Shown here piece after piece: positions 26,607 to 34,196 of a stretch of DNA of 64,000 nt; within the stretch, counting starts at the first letter, position 1, and each line of letters starts with the position of its first letter. The translations under genes were made by a program, and so were the position numbers. The DNA lies in contig NZ_AUGC01000005.1 of the NCBI RefSeq assembly GCF_000426825.1, positions 62,001 through 126,000 of the forward strand. The letters are read 5' to 3'. The DNA comes from Thermonema rossianum DSM 10300. GTDB taxonomy: Bacteria; Bacteroidota; Bacteroidia; Cytophagales; Thermonemataceae. The notes beneath the pieces are model-generated. The model was not told the origin of the DNA. It worked only from the letters and a program-made list of their open reading frames with translations, and did no database searches.

Positions 26607-26757
26607 AGGGTTTGTTTTTTGCAATCTTTGTAAAGTTGTAATTTTAAAAAGAACCTTTGCTGAAAAGATAACAAAATAAGGTGTAAAAAAGACCACACGC
26701 TTTTTAAAAAGCAAACAGTGCTGTTTTTAACCGGCAATTAAATCACGAAAAGTAAGT

Positions 26758-27678
26758 ATGCACATCTATCAAGAACAAAGCGGGCAGTTGGTTGCTATCA
26801 AAGAAGTGCCCTTTCAGCTGGAAAAGGAAATTCAGACGCTGACAGAAGCCAACCTAAAGCAGGTTTTTAAGCTCGAACTCGTTAAGTCTGAGTTCAGTAT
26901 TCAAAATTTCCGTATCGATACTTTGGCTTTCGACAGAGAGACGAGGGCTTTTGTGATTATAGAATACAAACGCGACAAAAATTTCAGTGTCATAGACCAA
27001 GGGTATGCTTATTTGGCATTGATGCTAAACAACAAAGCCGACTTTATTCTTGAATACAATGAACAGATGAGTGATGCACTGAAACGCAAGGATGTAGACT
27101 GGTCTCAGTCCCGTGTGATTTTTGTGGCACCATCATTTACTGCTTATCAAAAGGAAGCCATTAACTTTAAAGACTTGCCCATAGAACTATGGGAAATCAG
27201 GCGGTTTACCAATAACATGGTTCTATATAACCGGGTGCAGGCTTATGGGGCACACGAAAGTATCCAAACCATAAGTAAGCAGAATAAAGAGATGGAGGTG
27301 GTAAGCAAGCAGGTAAAAGTGTTTACAGAAGAAGCACTCTTGCTCAAAGCCAATCCAAGTGATGAAATCCGGGAGCTCTACGAAAAGATGAAGAATGCGA
27401 TTCTAAATCTTGGTGATATTGAAGTAAAGCCCCGTAAGCATTACATTGCCTTTGTGGGGGCAAGCAATATTGTGGATGTGGCTGTGCAACAGAAATCCAT
27501 AAAAATGTGGTTGAATCTGTCGAAAGGAGAGTTGGACGACCCCAAAGGAATTAGCCGCGATGTGTCTGCCACCGGCCATTGGGGCAATGGGGACTACGAG
27601 ATTAAAATAACCACCGACGAGGATTTAGAATATATTTTGAGCCTCGTTAAGCAATCCTTAAAAAAGAACGGGAAATAA
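26758..27678 (+). CDS. PD-(D/E)XK nuclease-like protein with C-terminal DUF5655
   Basis: This 306-residue protein contains a likely nuclease core. FRIDTLAFD supplies D54, VIIEYKR supplies E69-x-K71, and DQGYAYLALM provides a following helix, the layout of PD-(D/E)XK enzymes. The C-terminal part (about 190-306), with RKHYIAFVGASNIVDV and GHWGNGDYEIKI, matches DUF5655. Such proteins are annotated as DUF5655 domain-containing and are of unknown function; DNA repair or defence is possible. It is monocistronic, between a minus-strand peptidase gene and a convergent terminator. Confidence 0.78.
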   Translation: MHIYQEQSGQLVAIKEVPFQLEKEIQTLTEANLKQVFKLELVKSEFSIQNFRIDTLAFDRETRAFVIIEYKRDKNFSVIDQGYAYLALMLNNKADFILEYNEQMSDALKRKDVDWSQSRVIFVAPSFTAYQKEAINFKDLPIELWEIRRFTNNMVLYNRVQAYGAHESIQTISKQNKEMEVVSKQVKVFTEEALLLKANPSDEIRELYEKMKNAILNLGDIEVKPRKHYIAFVGASNIVDVAVQQKSIKMWLNLSKGELDDPKGISRDVSATGHWGNGDYEIKITTDEDLEYILSLVKQSLKKNGK

Positions 27679-27734
27679 GTGCTTCCGCATAAGCAAGCTT
27701 GACACACGCCATGATGCCAAGCCATTAAGTTATA

Positions 27735-27785
27735 AAAGCAGAGGAGGGGCAGCCGTTTTTTGCCGCTACCACACCTCTGCTTTTT
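27735..27785. terminator. Bidirectional terminator between the DUF5655 and serine dehydratase genes
   Basis: The stem AGCAGAGG/CCTCTGCT (27737-27744 with 27774-27781) has Ts on the plus side and a T-rich tail on the minus side. It lies between convergent genes. Confidence 0.8.
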
Positions 27786-27793
27786 GCAATGTA

Positions 27794-28708
27794 CTATTGG
27801 TTTTCTTGCTGCTCTTCATCATCCAGTATTTCTATATCCTGCACAAGCACCTTTTGAGCGATGGCAAGCCCGGTGGGGGTGGTTGCCAAGCCCCCTTGGG
27901 CAGTTTCTTTATAGCGGCTTTCCATGCTTTGCCCTACTTCGCCCATGGCCATCACGCACTCGTCCACGGGCACCACACCACTCATGCCTGCAATAGACAG
28001 CTGCGCCGAAGAGTACGCAATGGCAGCCGCACTTGCATTACGTACTACGCAGGGCATCTCTACCAGCCCGGCAATGGGGTCGCATACCAAGCCCAGCATG
28101 CACTGTATGGTGATGCCCACGGCATTGAATATCTGTTCGGTGCTACCCCCCAGGGCATACACGATGGCGCCCGCGCCCATGGCGGCGGCCGTGCCTGTTT
28201 CGGCCTGGCAGCCGCCCACGGCACCTGCAATGCCCGCTTTCTTTTCGATGATGAGGGCAATGCCTGCCGCCACCAGCATGCTTTCGAGAATCACTTGTTC
28301 GGGCAGACGGTGTATCTCTTGCAGGGTATGGAGCACCGCAGGCATGATGCCCGAAGCACCGGCCGTAGGGGCTGCCACAATACGCCCCATACAAGAGTTT
28401 ACCTCTTTGGCGGCCACGGCACGTGCCACCAGCTTTTGAAACTCGGGCGAAAGTACCGTAATAGGGCTGTTGTACACTTTTTTGCCCCCGTTGTCAATCA
28501 TGCCCGAGCGGGAGCGCATGTCTTCGGTCAAGCCTGTTTCTATGGCTTCGCACATGACTTGGTAGGCTTTGCGCATGTGCGCCCATATCTCTTCTTCGGT
28601 GCGGTTGCGTAGCTCTATTTCGTAGCGCAACACAGGCTCGTATAATTTGCATGCTTGCTTTTGGCAGAATTGAGCCCACTCTTGAAACGAATCGAACTGT
28701 ATGGTCAT
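27794..28708 (-). CDS. sdaAA: L-serine dehydratase, iron-sulfur-dependent, alpha chain
   Basis: This 304-residue protein matches the alpha chain of iron-sulfur L-serine dehydratase, which converts serine to pyruvate and ammonia. Family motifs are SCMGRIVAAPTAGASG, GGCQAETGTAAAMGA and CDPIAGLVEMPCVVRNA, which contain the cysteines for the 4Fe-4S cluster. Single-chain enzymes carry an N-terminal beta domain; here it is absent, and no beta-chain gene (sdaAB) is adjacent. The beta chain may be encoded elsewhere. It starts 63 bases after the M1 peptidase on the same strand. Confidence 0.93.
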   Translation of the reverse strand: MTIQFDSFQEWAQFCQKQACKLYEPVLRYEIELRNRTEEEIWAHMRKAYQVMCEAIETGLTEDMRSRSGMIDNGGKKVYNSPITVLSPEFQKLVARAVAAKEVNSCMGRIVAAPTAGASGIMPAVLHTLQEIHRLPEQVILESMLVAAGIALIIEKKAGIAGAVGGCQAETGTAAAMGAGAIVYALGGSTEQIFNAVGITIQCMLGLVCDPIAGLVEMPCVVRNASAAAIAYSSAQLSIAGMSGVVPVDECVMAMGEVGQSMESRYKETAQGGLATTPTGLAIAQKVLVQDIEILDDEEQQENQ

Positions 28709-28771
28709 AAGGTCATGGCTTAAAGATGAAAGATGCTTCTTTTAACTTAACAACAAAGGGCACGACATAGG

Positions 28772-30433
28772 TCAATTATCGTAGGTTTCTTTTACGTCCA
28801 CCAGGAAATGATGGGTGTCGAAAATCAAGTCTTCTTTCTTGACTTGGTGGGGCAAGGGCAGGCTTTGCCATTGGGTGGTTACACGGAGGCGGCGGGTCTC
28901 ACCGGGCCACGATACCACAAAGGGCATCTCGAAGCCGGGTGCGTCGGCTTTCCAGCGGTAATGGAGCTGCCCGCGCAGTACGCGGTATTCAAACACCGGA
29001 ATATCGGGATATTCAAGGTATTGTTTAAAAAAGAGCGTATAATCCCCGTTCAGCTGTTGCGAGAAGAAGCGGATAAAGGTGGGGGTGTCAACGGTCTTAT
29101 AACCGAACTCTTGCAGCACAGCCCGTATGGCGCGGAACCACAGTTTGTCGTTGGCCACCACATGGCGCAGCGTTTGCAGCATCAAAGCGCCCTTGAAATA
29201 AATGTCGCCGGGCGGGTCGGCATGCACGCCCCGTGGCGCCAGCATGGGCGCTTGGTTTTGTATAAGCGGGCGGTAACCTGCCAAATAAGCATCGCCGGCA
29301 TCTTTGCCCCACATGCGTTCCACATACAGGGCTTCGCTGTAGGTGCACCAGCTTTCGTGCAGCCACATGTCGGCGTGGTCGTCGCAGCTCAACAGGTTGC
29401 CCCAGTACTCATGCCCCGATTCGTGGATGATGATAAAATCGAAGCGCTCGCCTATATGGGTGGCGGTGCTGAGGCTGTGCCCACGGTAGCCGTTCCGGTA
29501 ACCGTTGCCATAGGCAATGGCACTCTGGTGCTCCATGCCCAAATAGGGCGACTCTACCAGCTTGTAGCCGTCGCGCCAGAAGGGGTATTTGCCGAAGTAT
29601 TCTTCATAGCAGCGAAGCATGGGCTTTACTTGTGCGAATTGTTTTTTAGCTTTCTCTTCATTGCCGGGCAATACAAAATAATCCAGCCGGAGGCTTTGCC
29701 CGTCGTCGCTGGTGTATTCGTCCTGCCAATGCACATAAGGCGCCACATACAGCGTGACGTTGTAATTGTTGATGGGGTAGGTCACGCGCCAATGAAAACG
29801 CACGAAGCCGTCTTGAAGGGTGTCGCTGCCCGCGAACTGCCCGTTGCCCACTGCCCATACACCTTGAGGCACTTCGTAGTGCAGGCGCACGCTGTCCGGC
29901 TCGTCCGACAGGTGGTCTTTGTTGGGGTACCATATATGCGCCCCCACACCTTCGCAGGCAACCCCTATCCATGGCTTACCCTGATGGCTTTTCCACACAA
30001 AGCCCCCATCCCAAGGGGCATTGCGGGCTTCTTGTGGTTTGCCTTCGTAGTACACCGTAATACTGCTTTGGGTGCCCGCTTTGATACGCTTGGGAAAGCG
30101 GATGTACACCGCTTGCGCTTCTCTCTCGAAAGAAAGCGCCTTGCCTTGCCACTCGATGCGCTGGATGGCGAGGTTGGCAGCCAGGTCTATTTGCATTTCT
30201 TTGAAAGTGCGGGTAGCGGTGAAATAAATGGTATTGCTGCCGCTGATGCTTTTGCTTTCGGGCATAATACGCAAAGACAAGTCATAATGGTGCACGTCGT
30301 AGCAATTGCGCAGGGGCGTGAGGGTGCCCAAAAGGGAGTCGGCACGGCTGTAGCTTTCTTTCTGCGCAAAGCCGGGCAGCGTCGCAAAAAAACAAGTTAT
30401 GGCAATAAGCATTCGAAAAGGATGCATCTTCAT
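28772..30433 (-). CDS. M1 family aminopeptidase, short secreted form
   Basis: This 553-residue protein has a signal peptide ending in PGFAQ (about residue 23). The zinc site HESGHEYWGN plus a downstream glutamate in WLHESW gives HExxH-x18-E. The exopeptidase motif appears as YLGMEHQSAIAYGN, a GxMEN variant with histidine. The length is shorter than classical aminopeptidase N because the C-terminal HEAT domain is missing, as in many Bacteroidota M1 proteins. It should trim N-terminal residues from peptides in the periplasm. It lies 34 bases after the zinc-ribbon methyltransferase. Confidence 0.92.
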   Translation of the reverse strand: MKMHPFRMLIAITCFFATLPGFAQKESYSRADSLLGTLTPLRNCYDVHHYDLSLRIMPESKSISGSNTIYFTATRTFKEMQIDLAANLAIQRIEWQGKALSFEREAQAVYIRFPKRIKAGTQSSITVYYEGKPQEARNAPWDGGFVWKSHQGKPWIGVACEGVGAHIWYPNKDHLSDEPDSVRLHYEVPQGVWAVGNGQFAGSDTLQDGFVRFHWRVTYPINNYNVTLYVAPYVHWQDEYTSDDGQSLRLDYFVLPGNEEKAKKQFAQVKPMLRCYEEYFGKYPFWRDGYKLVESPYLGMEHQSAIAYGNGYRNGYRGHSLSTATHIGERFDFIIIHESGHEYWGNLLSCDDHADMWLHESWCTYSEALYVERMWGKDAGDAYLAGYRPLIQNQAPMLAPRGVHADPPGDIYFKGALMLQTLRHVVANDKLWFRAIRAVLQEFGYKTVDTPTFIRFFSQQLNGDYTLFFKQYLEYPDIPVFEYRVLRGQLHYRWKADAPGFEMPFVVSWPGETRRLRVTTQWQSLPLPHQVKKEDLIFDTHHFLVDVKETYDN

Positions 30434-30467
30434 AATCGCACTGGTTTTGACTTTTTCGTGTAAAGAG

Positions 30468-31235
30468 CTATGGTTTTATGGCAATATACAGAATTTCGTT
30501 GGCGGGAAGCGCAAAGCGGCGCACTTCACCGGGCGGCAGTGTTTTTACAAACTCATCTGCCTTTACCCGGAAGCCTGCATTTTCCAAACGTTGAGGGTAG
30601 TCGCGCCCATACTGCCGCACATGGTCGCTTTGCCCGTAGTACTTTTCGCGCTCTTCGGGGCTTTGTATAGAGGGGTCCTCGAAGGTGTGTTCCAGTTCGT
30701 AGTTGATAGGCACCTGAAGCAGTGCCCAGCCTCCCGGGCGCAAGATACGGTACAACTCGCGCAATGCCTGCTGCTCGTCGTCGATGTGCTCCAGCACGTG
30801 ATTACAGAACACGATATCGAAGCTGTTGTCTTCAAGGGGCATCTGCCGGATGTCCATCTTGATGTCTGCCCATGGCGATTCAAGGTCGGCGGTGTAATAC
30901 TCCAGCTGTGGCAGCTGCTTGAAACGCTCTACAAAGCAAGCTTCGGGGGCTATGTGCAATACTTTGTGGGGGGCGGTGAAAAAGTCCGTTTCTCTTTGCA
31001 GGTACAGCCACATGAGGCGGTGCCGTTCCAGCGATTGACACTTTGGACAGAGGGCATTTTCACGCATTTGTATTCTGCCATAAGGGAGCATCTTGCGCCA
31101 TCTGCTTTCGCAAATAGGGCATTCATAGCGCTTGCCCCGGTACCAAAGGCTTACCAAAGGAAAAACAAGAGGAACGGCTTTTTGAAGCCATGGGCGAGGA
31201 ATGAAGCGTAAACTCCAGCGTATGAGTGCTTTCAT
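30468..31235 (-). CDS. Class I SAM-dependent methyltransferase with N-terminal zinc ribbon
   Basis: This 255-residue protein has an N-terminal hydrophobic and basic segment, then a two-knuckle zinc motif (YECPICESRW and ALCPKCQSLERHR, about residues 38-75). A Rossmann methyltransferase core follows, with VLHIAPEACF, MDIRQMPLEDNSFDIVFCNHVLEHI and the ILRPGGWALL post-motif. The target is unknown. The start at 31235 (MKALIRW) is preferred to 31262. It is divergent from prmC; the starts lie about 70 bases apart, and any longer prmC form would overlap it. Confidence 0.86.
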   Translation of the reverse strand: MKALIRWSLRFIPRPWLQKAVPLVFPLVSLWYRGKRYECPICESRWRKMLPYGRIQMRENALCPKCQSLERHRLMWLYLQRETDFFTAPHKVLHIAPEACFVERFKQLPQLEYYTADLESPWADIKMDIRQMPLEDNSFDIVFCNHVLEHIDDEQQALRELYRILRPGGWALLQVPINYELEHTFEDPSIQSPEEREKYYGQSDHVRQYGRDYPQRLENAGFRVKADEFVKTLPPGEVRRFALPANEILYIAIKP

Positions 31236-31289
31236 GAAAAGAATGATGTTTGAAAAATACAAAGGGTACTTGCAAAGCTACAAAATTGA

Positions 31290-31297
31290 TACCTTTG
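31290..31297 (+). promoter_or_regulatory. TAnnTTTG box immediately before prmC (TACCTTTG)
   Basis: TACCTTTG lies only eight bases before the proposed prmC ATG, with TTG 17 bases upstream. If used, the transcript would be nearly leaderless. The match could also be chance. Confidence 0.4.
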
Positions 31298-31305
31298 CCG
31301 GAAAA

Positions 31306-32172
31306 ATGCCTGTTAAACCTTATAAAGAATGGGAAGCGCTTTTGCTTGACCGCCTGCGGGCAGTATATGCCCTTCCCGAAGCGCAGGTGGTTGCGCGCTG
31401 GTTGCTTGAGAAACGCGCGGGTGCCGCTAATCATCAACGCTTGTTGAATGCCCCCTTGGCGCTGAGCGAAGAGGTGCTTCGGCAGCTGCGGCAAGACGTG
31501 GAGCGCCTTTTGCAACATGAGCCGGTGCAGTATGTGTTGGGCGAAGCTTACTTTTACGGCATGCGTTTCGAAGTAAGTCCCGCTGTTTTGATTCCCCGCC
31601 GCGAAACCGAAGAGTTGGTGGAATGGGTGCTGCAGTCGGTCGCTTCACAGCAGTCTTTACGGCTGCTTGATATCGGCACCGGCAGCGGGTGCATTGCCAT
31701 TGCTTTGAAAAAGCACCTGCCCGCTGCCGAGGTGCACGCTTGGGATGTGTCGCCGGAAGCTCTTGCACAAGCCGCACGCAATGCTGTCCTTCACCATGTG
31801 GAAATCCGGTTTTCGCACAAGGATATTCTTGTAGAAGCTGCAGCTTCTGCTCATGAGGACCAATGGGGGGTAATTGTGAGCAACCCACCGTATATCCCTC
31901 AAAAAGAAAAAGCAGATATGCAGCGCAATGTGACGGACTACGAGCCTGCTACGGCGCTTTTTGTTGACGATAACCGTCCTTTGTTGTTTTATGAGGCTAT
32001 TGCGCAATATGCCCTGCAGACGCTGGCGCCCGGGGGGCTTTTGTTTCTCGAAATACACGAAGACTACGGCGAAGCCTGCAAACATATGCTTGAGCTGCAT
32101 GGCTTTGCGGAGGTCGTATTGCGCCACGATATGCAAGGCAAAAACCGCATGATTCGCGCTTACAAACCATAG
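31306..32172 (+). CDS. prmC: Peptide chain release factor N5-glutamine methyltransferase
   Basis: This 288-residue enzyme methylates the GGQ glutamine of release factors. The N-terminal helical domain is followed by PVQYVLGEAYFYG, LIPRRETEELVEWVL, the SAM loop DIGTGSGCIAIAL, and the catalytic NPPYIP in VSNPPYIPQKEK. The ATG at 31306 matches the usual PrmC start; longer in-frame forms to 31201 run into the promoter region of the divergent methyltransferase. All motifs are intact. Confidence 0.94.
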   Translation: MPVKPYKEWEALLLDRLRAVYALPEAQVVARWLLEKRAGAANHQRLLNAPLALSEEVLRQLRQDVERLLQHEPVQYVLGEAYFYGMRFEVSPAVLIPRRETEELVEWVLQSVASQQSLRLLDIGTGSGCIAIALKKHLPAAEVHAWDVSPEALAQAARNAVLHHVEIRFSHKDILVEAAASAHEDQWGVIVSNPPYIPQKEKADMQRNVTDYEPATALFVDDNRPLLFYEAIAQYALQTLAPGGLLFLEIHEDYGEACKHMLELHGFAEVVLRHDMQGKNRMIRAYKP

Positions 32173-32203
32173 TGCCCTTGTTGTGCTTTCCTTTATGAAT
32201 GCG

Positions 32204-32211
32204 TAAATTTG
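32204..32211 (+). promoter_or_regulatory. Bacteroidota -7 box (TAAATTTG)
   Basis: TAAATTTG lies 29 bases before the U32 protein ATG, with TTG 20 bases upstream (32181-32183). This is a good match to the -33/-7 arrangement. Confidence 0.6.
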
Positions 32212-32240
32212 CATGCTAAAACAAAAACGGATAAGCAATC

Positions 32241-33497
32241 ATGGCTCAAATGGAACTGATGGCGCCGGCGGGAAGCTTCGAGGCTATTGCCTCGGCAGTG
32301 AAGGCAGGAGCAAACTCTATTTACTTTGGTATTGAGCAGCTCAACATGCGGGCGCGCTCCAGCATTAATTTCACTTTGGAAGATTTGCCCAAAATCGTAG
32401 ATATGACCGCCTCGAAAGGCGTGAAATCATATATTACGCTGAATACCATTATTTATGACCACGACCTGCGCCTCATGCGCGAAATCGTAGATGCCTCGAA
32501 AGCCGCAGGTGTAAGTGCCATCATCGCATCCGACCATGCGGTGATGAACTACTGCCGCCGCATAGGTATGCCCGTGCATATCTCTACACAAGCCAACATC
32601 ACCAACATCGAGACCGTAGAGTTTTACTCTGCCTACGCAGACGTGATGGTAATGGCGCGTGAGTTGAGCTTGAAGCAGGTAGCCGACATCGTGCGGGAAA
32701 TAGAGCGCCGTCAGATAACGGGTCCTTCGGGTGAGCTGGTGCGTGTGGAAATCTTCGGGCATGGTGCTTTGTGTATGGCCGTTTCAGGCAAATGTTATCT
32801 CAGTTTGCACTCTCACAATGCTTCGGCCAACCGCGGGGCTTGCATTCAGAACTGCCGCCGCAGCTACATCGTTATCGACAAAGAAGAAGGGCATGAGCTG
32901 GAGATAGACAATGAGTATATTATGTCTGCCAAGGACTTGTGCACCATCGATTTCTTGGATAAAATCATTGAAGCGGGGGTGAGCGTGCTTAAAATAGAAG
33001 GACGTGGACGCTCTGCCGATTATGTGTATGTAACCACCCGTTGCTACCGCGAGGCCATCGACAGCATTGCCGAGGGAAACTATACGCCCGAAAAAATTGC
33101 GGCTTGGAAAGAGCGTTTGGCAACAGTGTATAACCGTGGATTCTGGGACGGCTATTACTTGGGGCGCAAGCTGGGCGAATGGAGTAAAGAATATGGCTCG
33201 GCAGCTACCAAGCGCAAAATCTATTTGGGGCGCGGACGCAAATACTTCGACCGCATCGGTGTGGCTGAGTTTGAAATGGAAACGCACAGCCTGCGCGTAG
33301 GCGATGAAATCATGATTACGGGACCTACTACCGGTTTTATACAAACCAAAGTGGAGGAGCTTCGTGTAGATGACCGCCCCGTTGAAGAAGTGAAGAAAGG
33401 GGATATTTTTTCTGTGAAGGTGCCCGAAAAAGTGCGCCCTTCCGACAAGCTGTATAAGGTGGTAGAGGTGCCGCAAAATGCACAAGCAGAAGCCTAA
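32241..33497 (+). CDS. trhP: U32 family protein, TrhP/YegQ-like tRNA hydroxylation factor
   Basis: This 418-residue protein of the so-called peptidase U32 family begins MELMAPAGSFEAI. It contains the U32 signature FGHGALCMAVSGKC followed by NRGACIQNCRRSY, whose cysteines bind an iron-sulfur cluster in studied members. In E. coli the homologue TrhP (YegQ) is needed for 5-hydroxyuridine at tRNA position 34. Length and the C-terminal beta domain (about 340-410) fit this branch. A ferredoxin gene starts seven bases after its stop and may supply electrons; this is inference from context. Confidence 0.88.
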   Translation: MAQMELMAPAGSFEAIASAVKAGANSIYFGIEQLNMRARSSINFTLEDLPKIVDMTASKGVKSYITLNTIIYDHDLRLMREIVDASKAAGVSAIIASDHAVMNYCRRIGMPVHISTQANITNIETVEFYSAYADVMVMARELSLKQVADIVREIERRQITGPSGELVRVEIFGHGALCMAVSGKCYLSLHSHNASANRGACIQNCRRSYIVIDKEEGHELEIDNEYIMSAKDLCTIDFLDKIIEAGVSVLKIEGRGRSADYVYVTTRCYREAIDSIAEGNYTPEKIAAWKERLATVYNRGFWDGYYLGRKLGEWSKEYGSAATKRKIYLGRGRKYFDRIGVAEFEMETHSLRVGDEIMITGPTTGFIQTKVEELRVDDRPVEEVKKGDIFSVKVPEKVRPSDKLYKVVEVPQNAQAEA

Positions 33498-33503
33498 GAT
33501 TTG

Positions 33504-33740
33504 ATGAAGAAGAAATATAGAGTCATACAATACCGCCAAAAATGCATCGGCTGCAATGCCTGTGTGGAAGTAGCACCGGAGCGCTGGCGTATGTCCAAAA
33601 AAGACGGCAAGTCGGTGTTGCTGGGGGCGCAAGAAAAGAAAGGCATTTTTTCGGTGCTTATCCATGAAGAAGAACTGGAAGCCAACCGTTTGGCTGCCGA
33701 ATATTGCCCGGTAAATATCATCCGTATTTTGGATACATAG
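33504..33740 (+). CDS. Small 4Fe-4S ferredoxin
   Basis: This 78-residue protein has C14-x2-C17-x2-C20 near the N-terminus and a distant CPV (cysteine about residue 68). This is the arrangement of single-cluster ferredoxins. The ATG at 33504 is preferred over an overlapping TTG at 33501. It follows the U32 gene by six bases and is closed by a terminator. It probably donates electrons to the U32 protein or to general metabolism. Confidence 0.88.
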   Translation: MKKKYRVIQYRQKCIGCNACVEVAPERWRMSKKDGKSVLLGAQEKKGIFSVLIHEEELEANRLAAEYCPVNIIRILDT

Positions 33741-33769
33741 CTGCTGAAATCGCAAGCAAAAAGCTTAAC

Positions 33770-33808
33770 AGCCAAGCTGCTCTTGAATAAAGGGGCTTGG
33801 CTTTTTTC
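33770..33808 (+). terminator. Intrinsic terminator after the ferredoxin gene
   Basis: An 8-bp stem AGCCAAGC/GCTTGGCT (33770-33777 with 33795-33802) is followed by a T run. It closes the U32-ferredoxin unit. Confidence 0.85.
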
Positions 33809-33989
33809 GTTATGCCAACCACGCAAGACGTGACAGCCGGACGGATTCCTTTGCTTTTGAAAAGAAGCTGCCGCACTTGCTCGAAGTAGCAAAAAGGAGA
33901 GGGGGAAAGAATAAGGAACAATAAGGGGTGCAAGCACTATGCTTATCAAAATAGTCTTTTCACCATGCCGGATGAAACCATTCCTTTTT

Positions 33990-34021
33990 GTCATGTCGAA
34001 CGTAGTGAGACATCTCAGCAA
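33990..34021. repeat. Dispersed repeat, single unit
   Basis: A unit of the form GTCATGTCGAACGTAGTGAGACATCTC, related to those at 7817 and 10551. The gene-free stretch 33741-34196 holds this unit, the terminator at its start and the promoter box near its end; I see nothing else in it. Confidence 0.6.
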
Positions 34022-34158
34022 GCCAATGTTTTTTTGAAGGGCCGCCTTCGTTTATTCAACAATAAGTCTCAAGCACTACCCTTTGTGCTTTTACTATCTT
34101 TTCAATATAAACAGCATCAAGGCCTGATCTTTATAAAATTTTACCACTATCTTGTCGT

Positions 34159-34166
34159 TACATTTG
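34159..34166 (+). promoter_or_regulatory. Bacteroidota -7 box (TACATTTG)
   Basis: TACATTTG lies 30 bases before the ATG of the large zinc metalloprotease gene and fits TAnnTTTG. Confidence 0.5.
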
Positions 34167-34196
34167 AAAAGTTTGTTTTAAAAATCAATTTAGGTT

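Noticed and set aside
28808-30463. Long plus-strand ORF of 551 codons opposite the M1 peptidase
   Set aside because: The minus-strand protein has clear zinc and GxMEN-type motifs. The plus-strand translation has no recognisable motif and follows the reverse frame of a GC-biased gene.
33494-34021. 175-codon minus-strand ORF over the ferredoxin and downstream gap
   Set aside because: It is antisense to the ferredoxin cysteine motifs and extends into repeat DNA.
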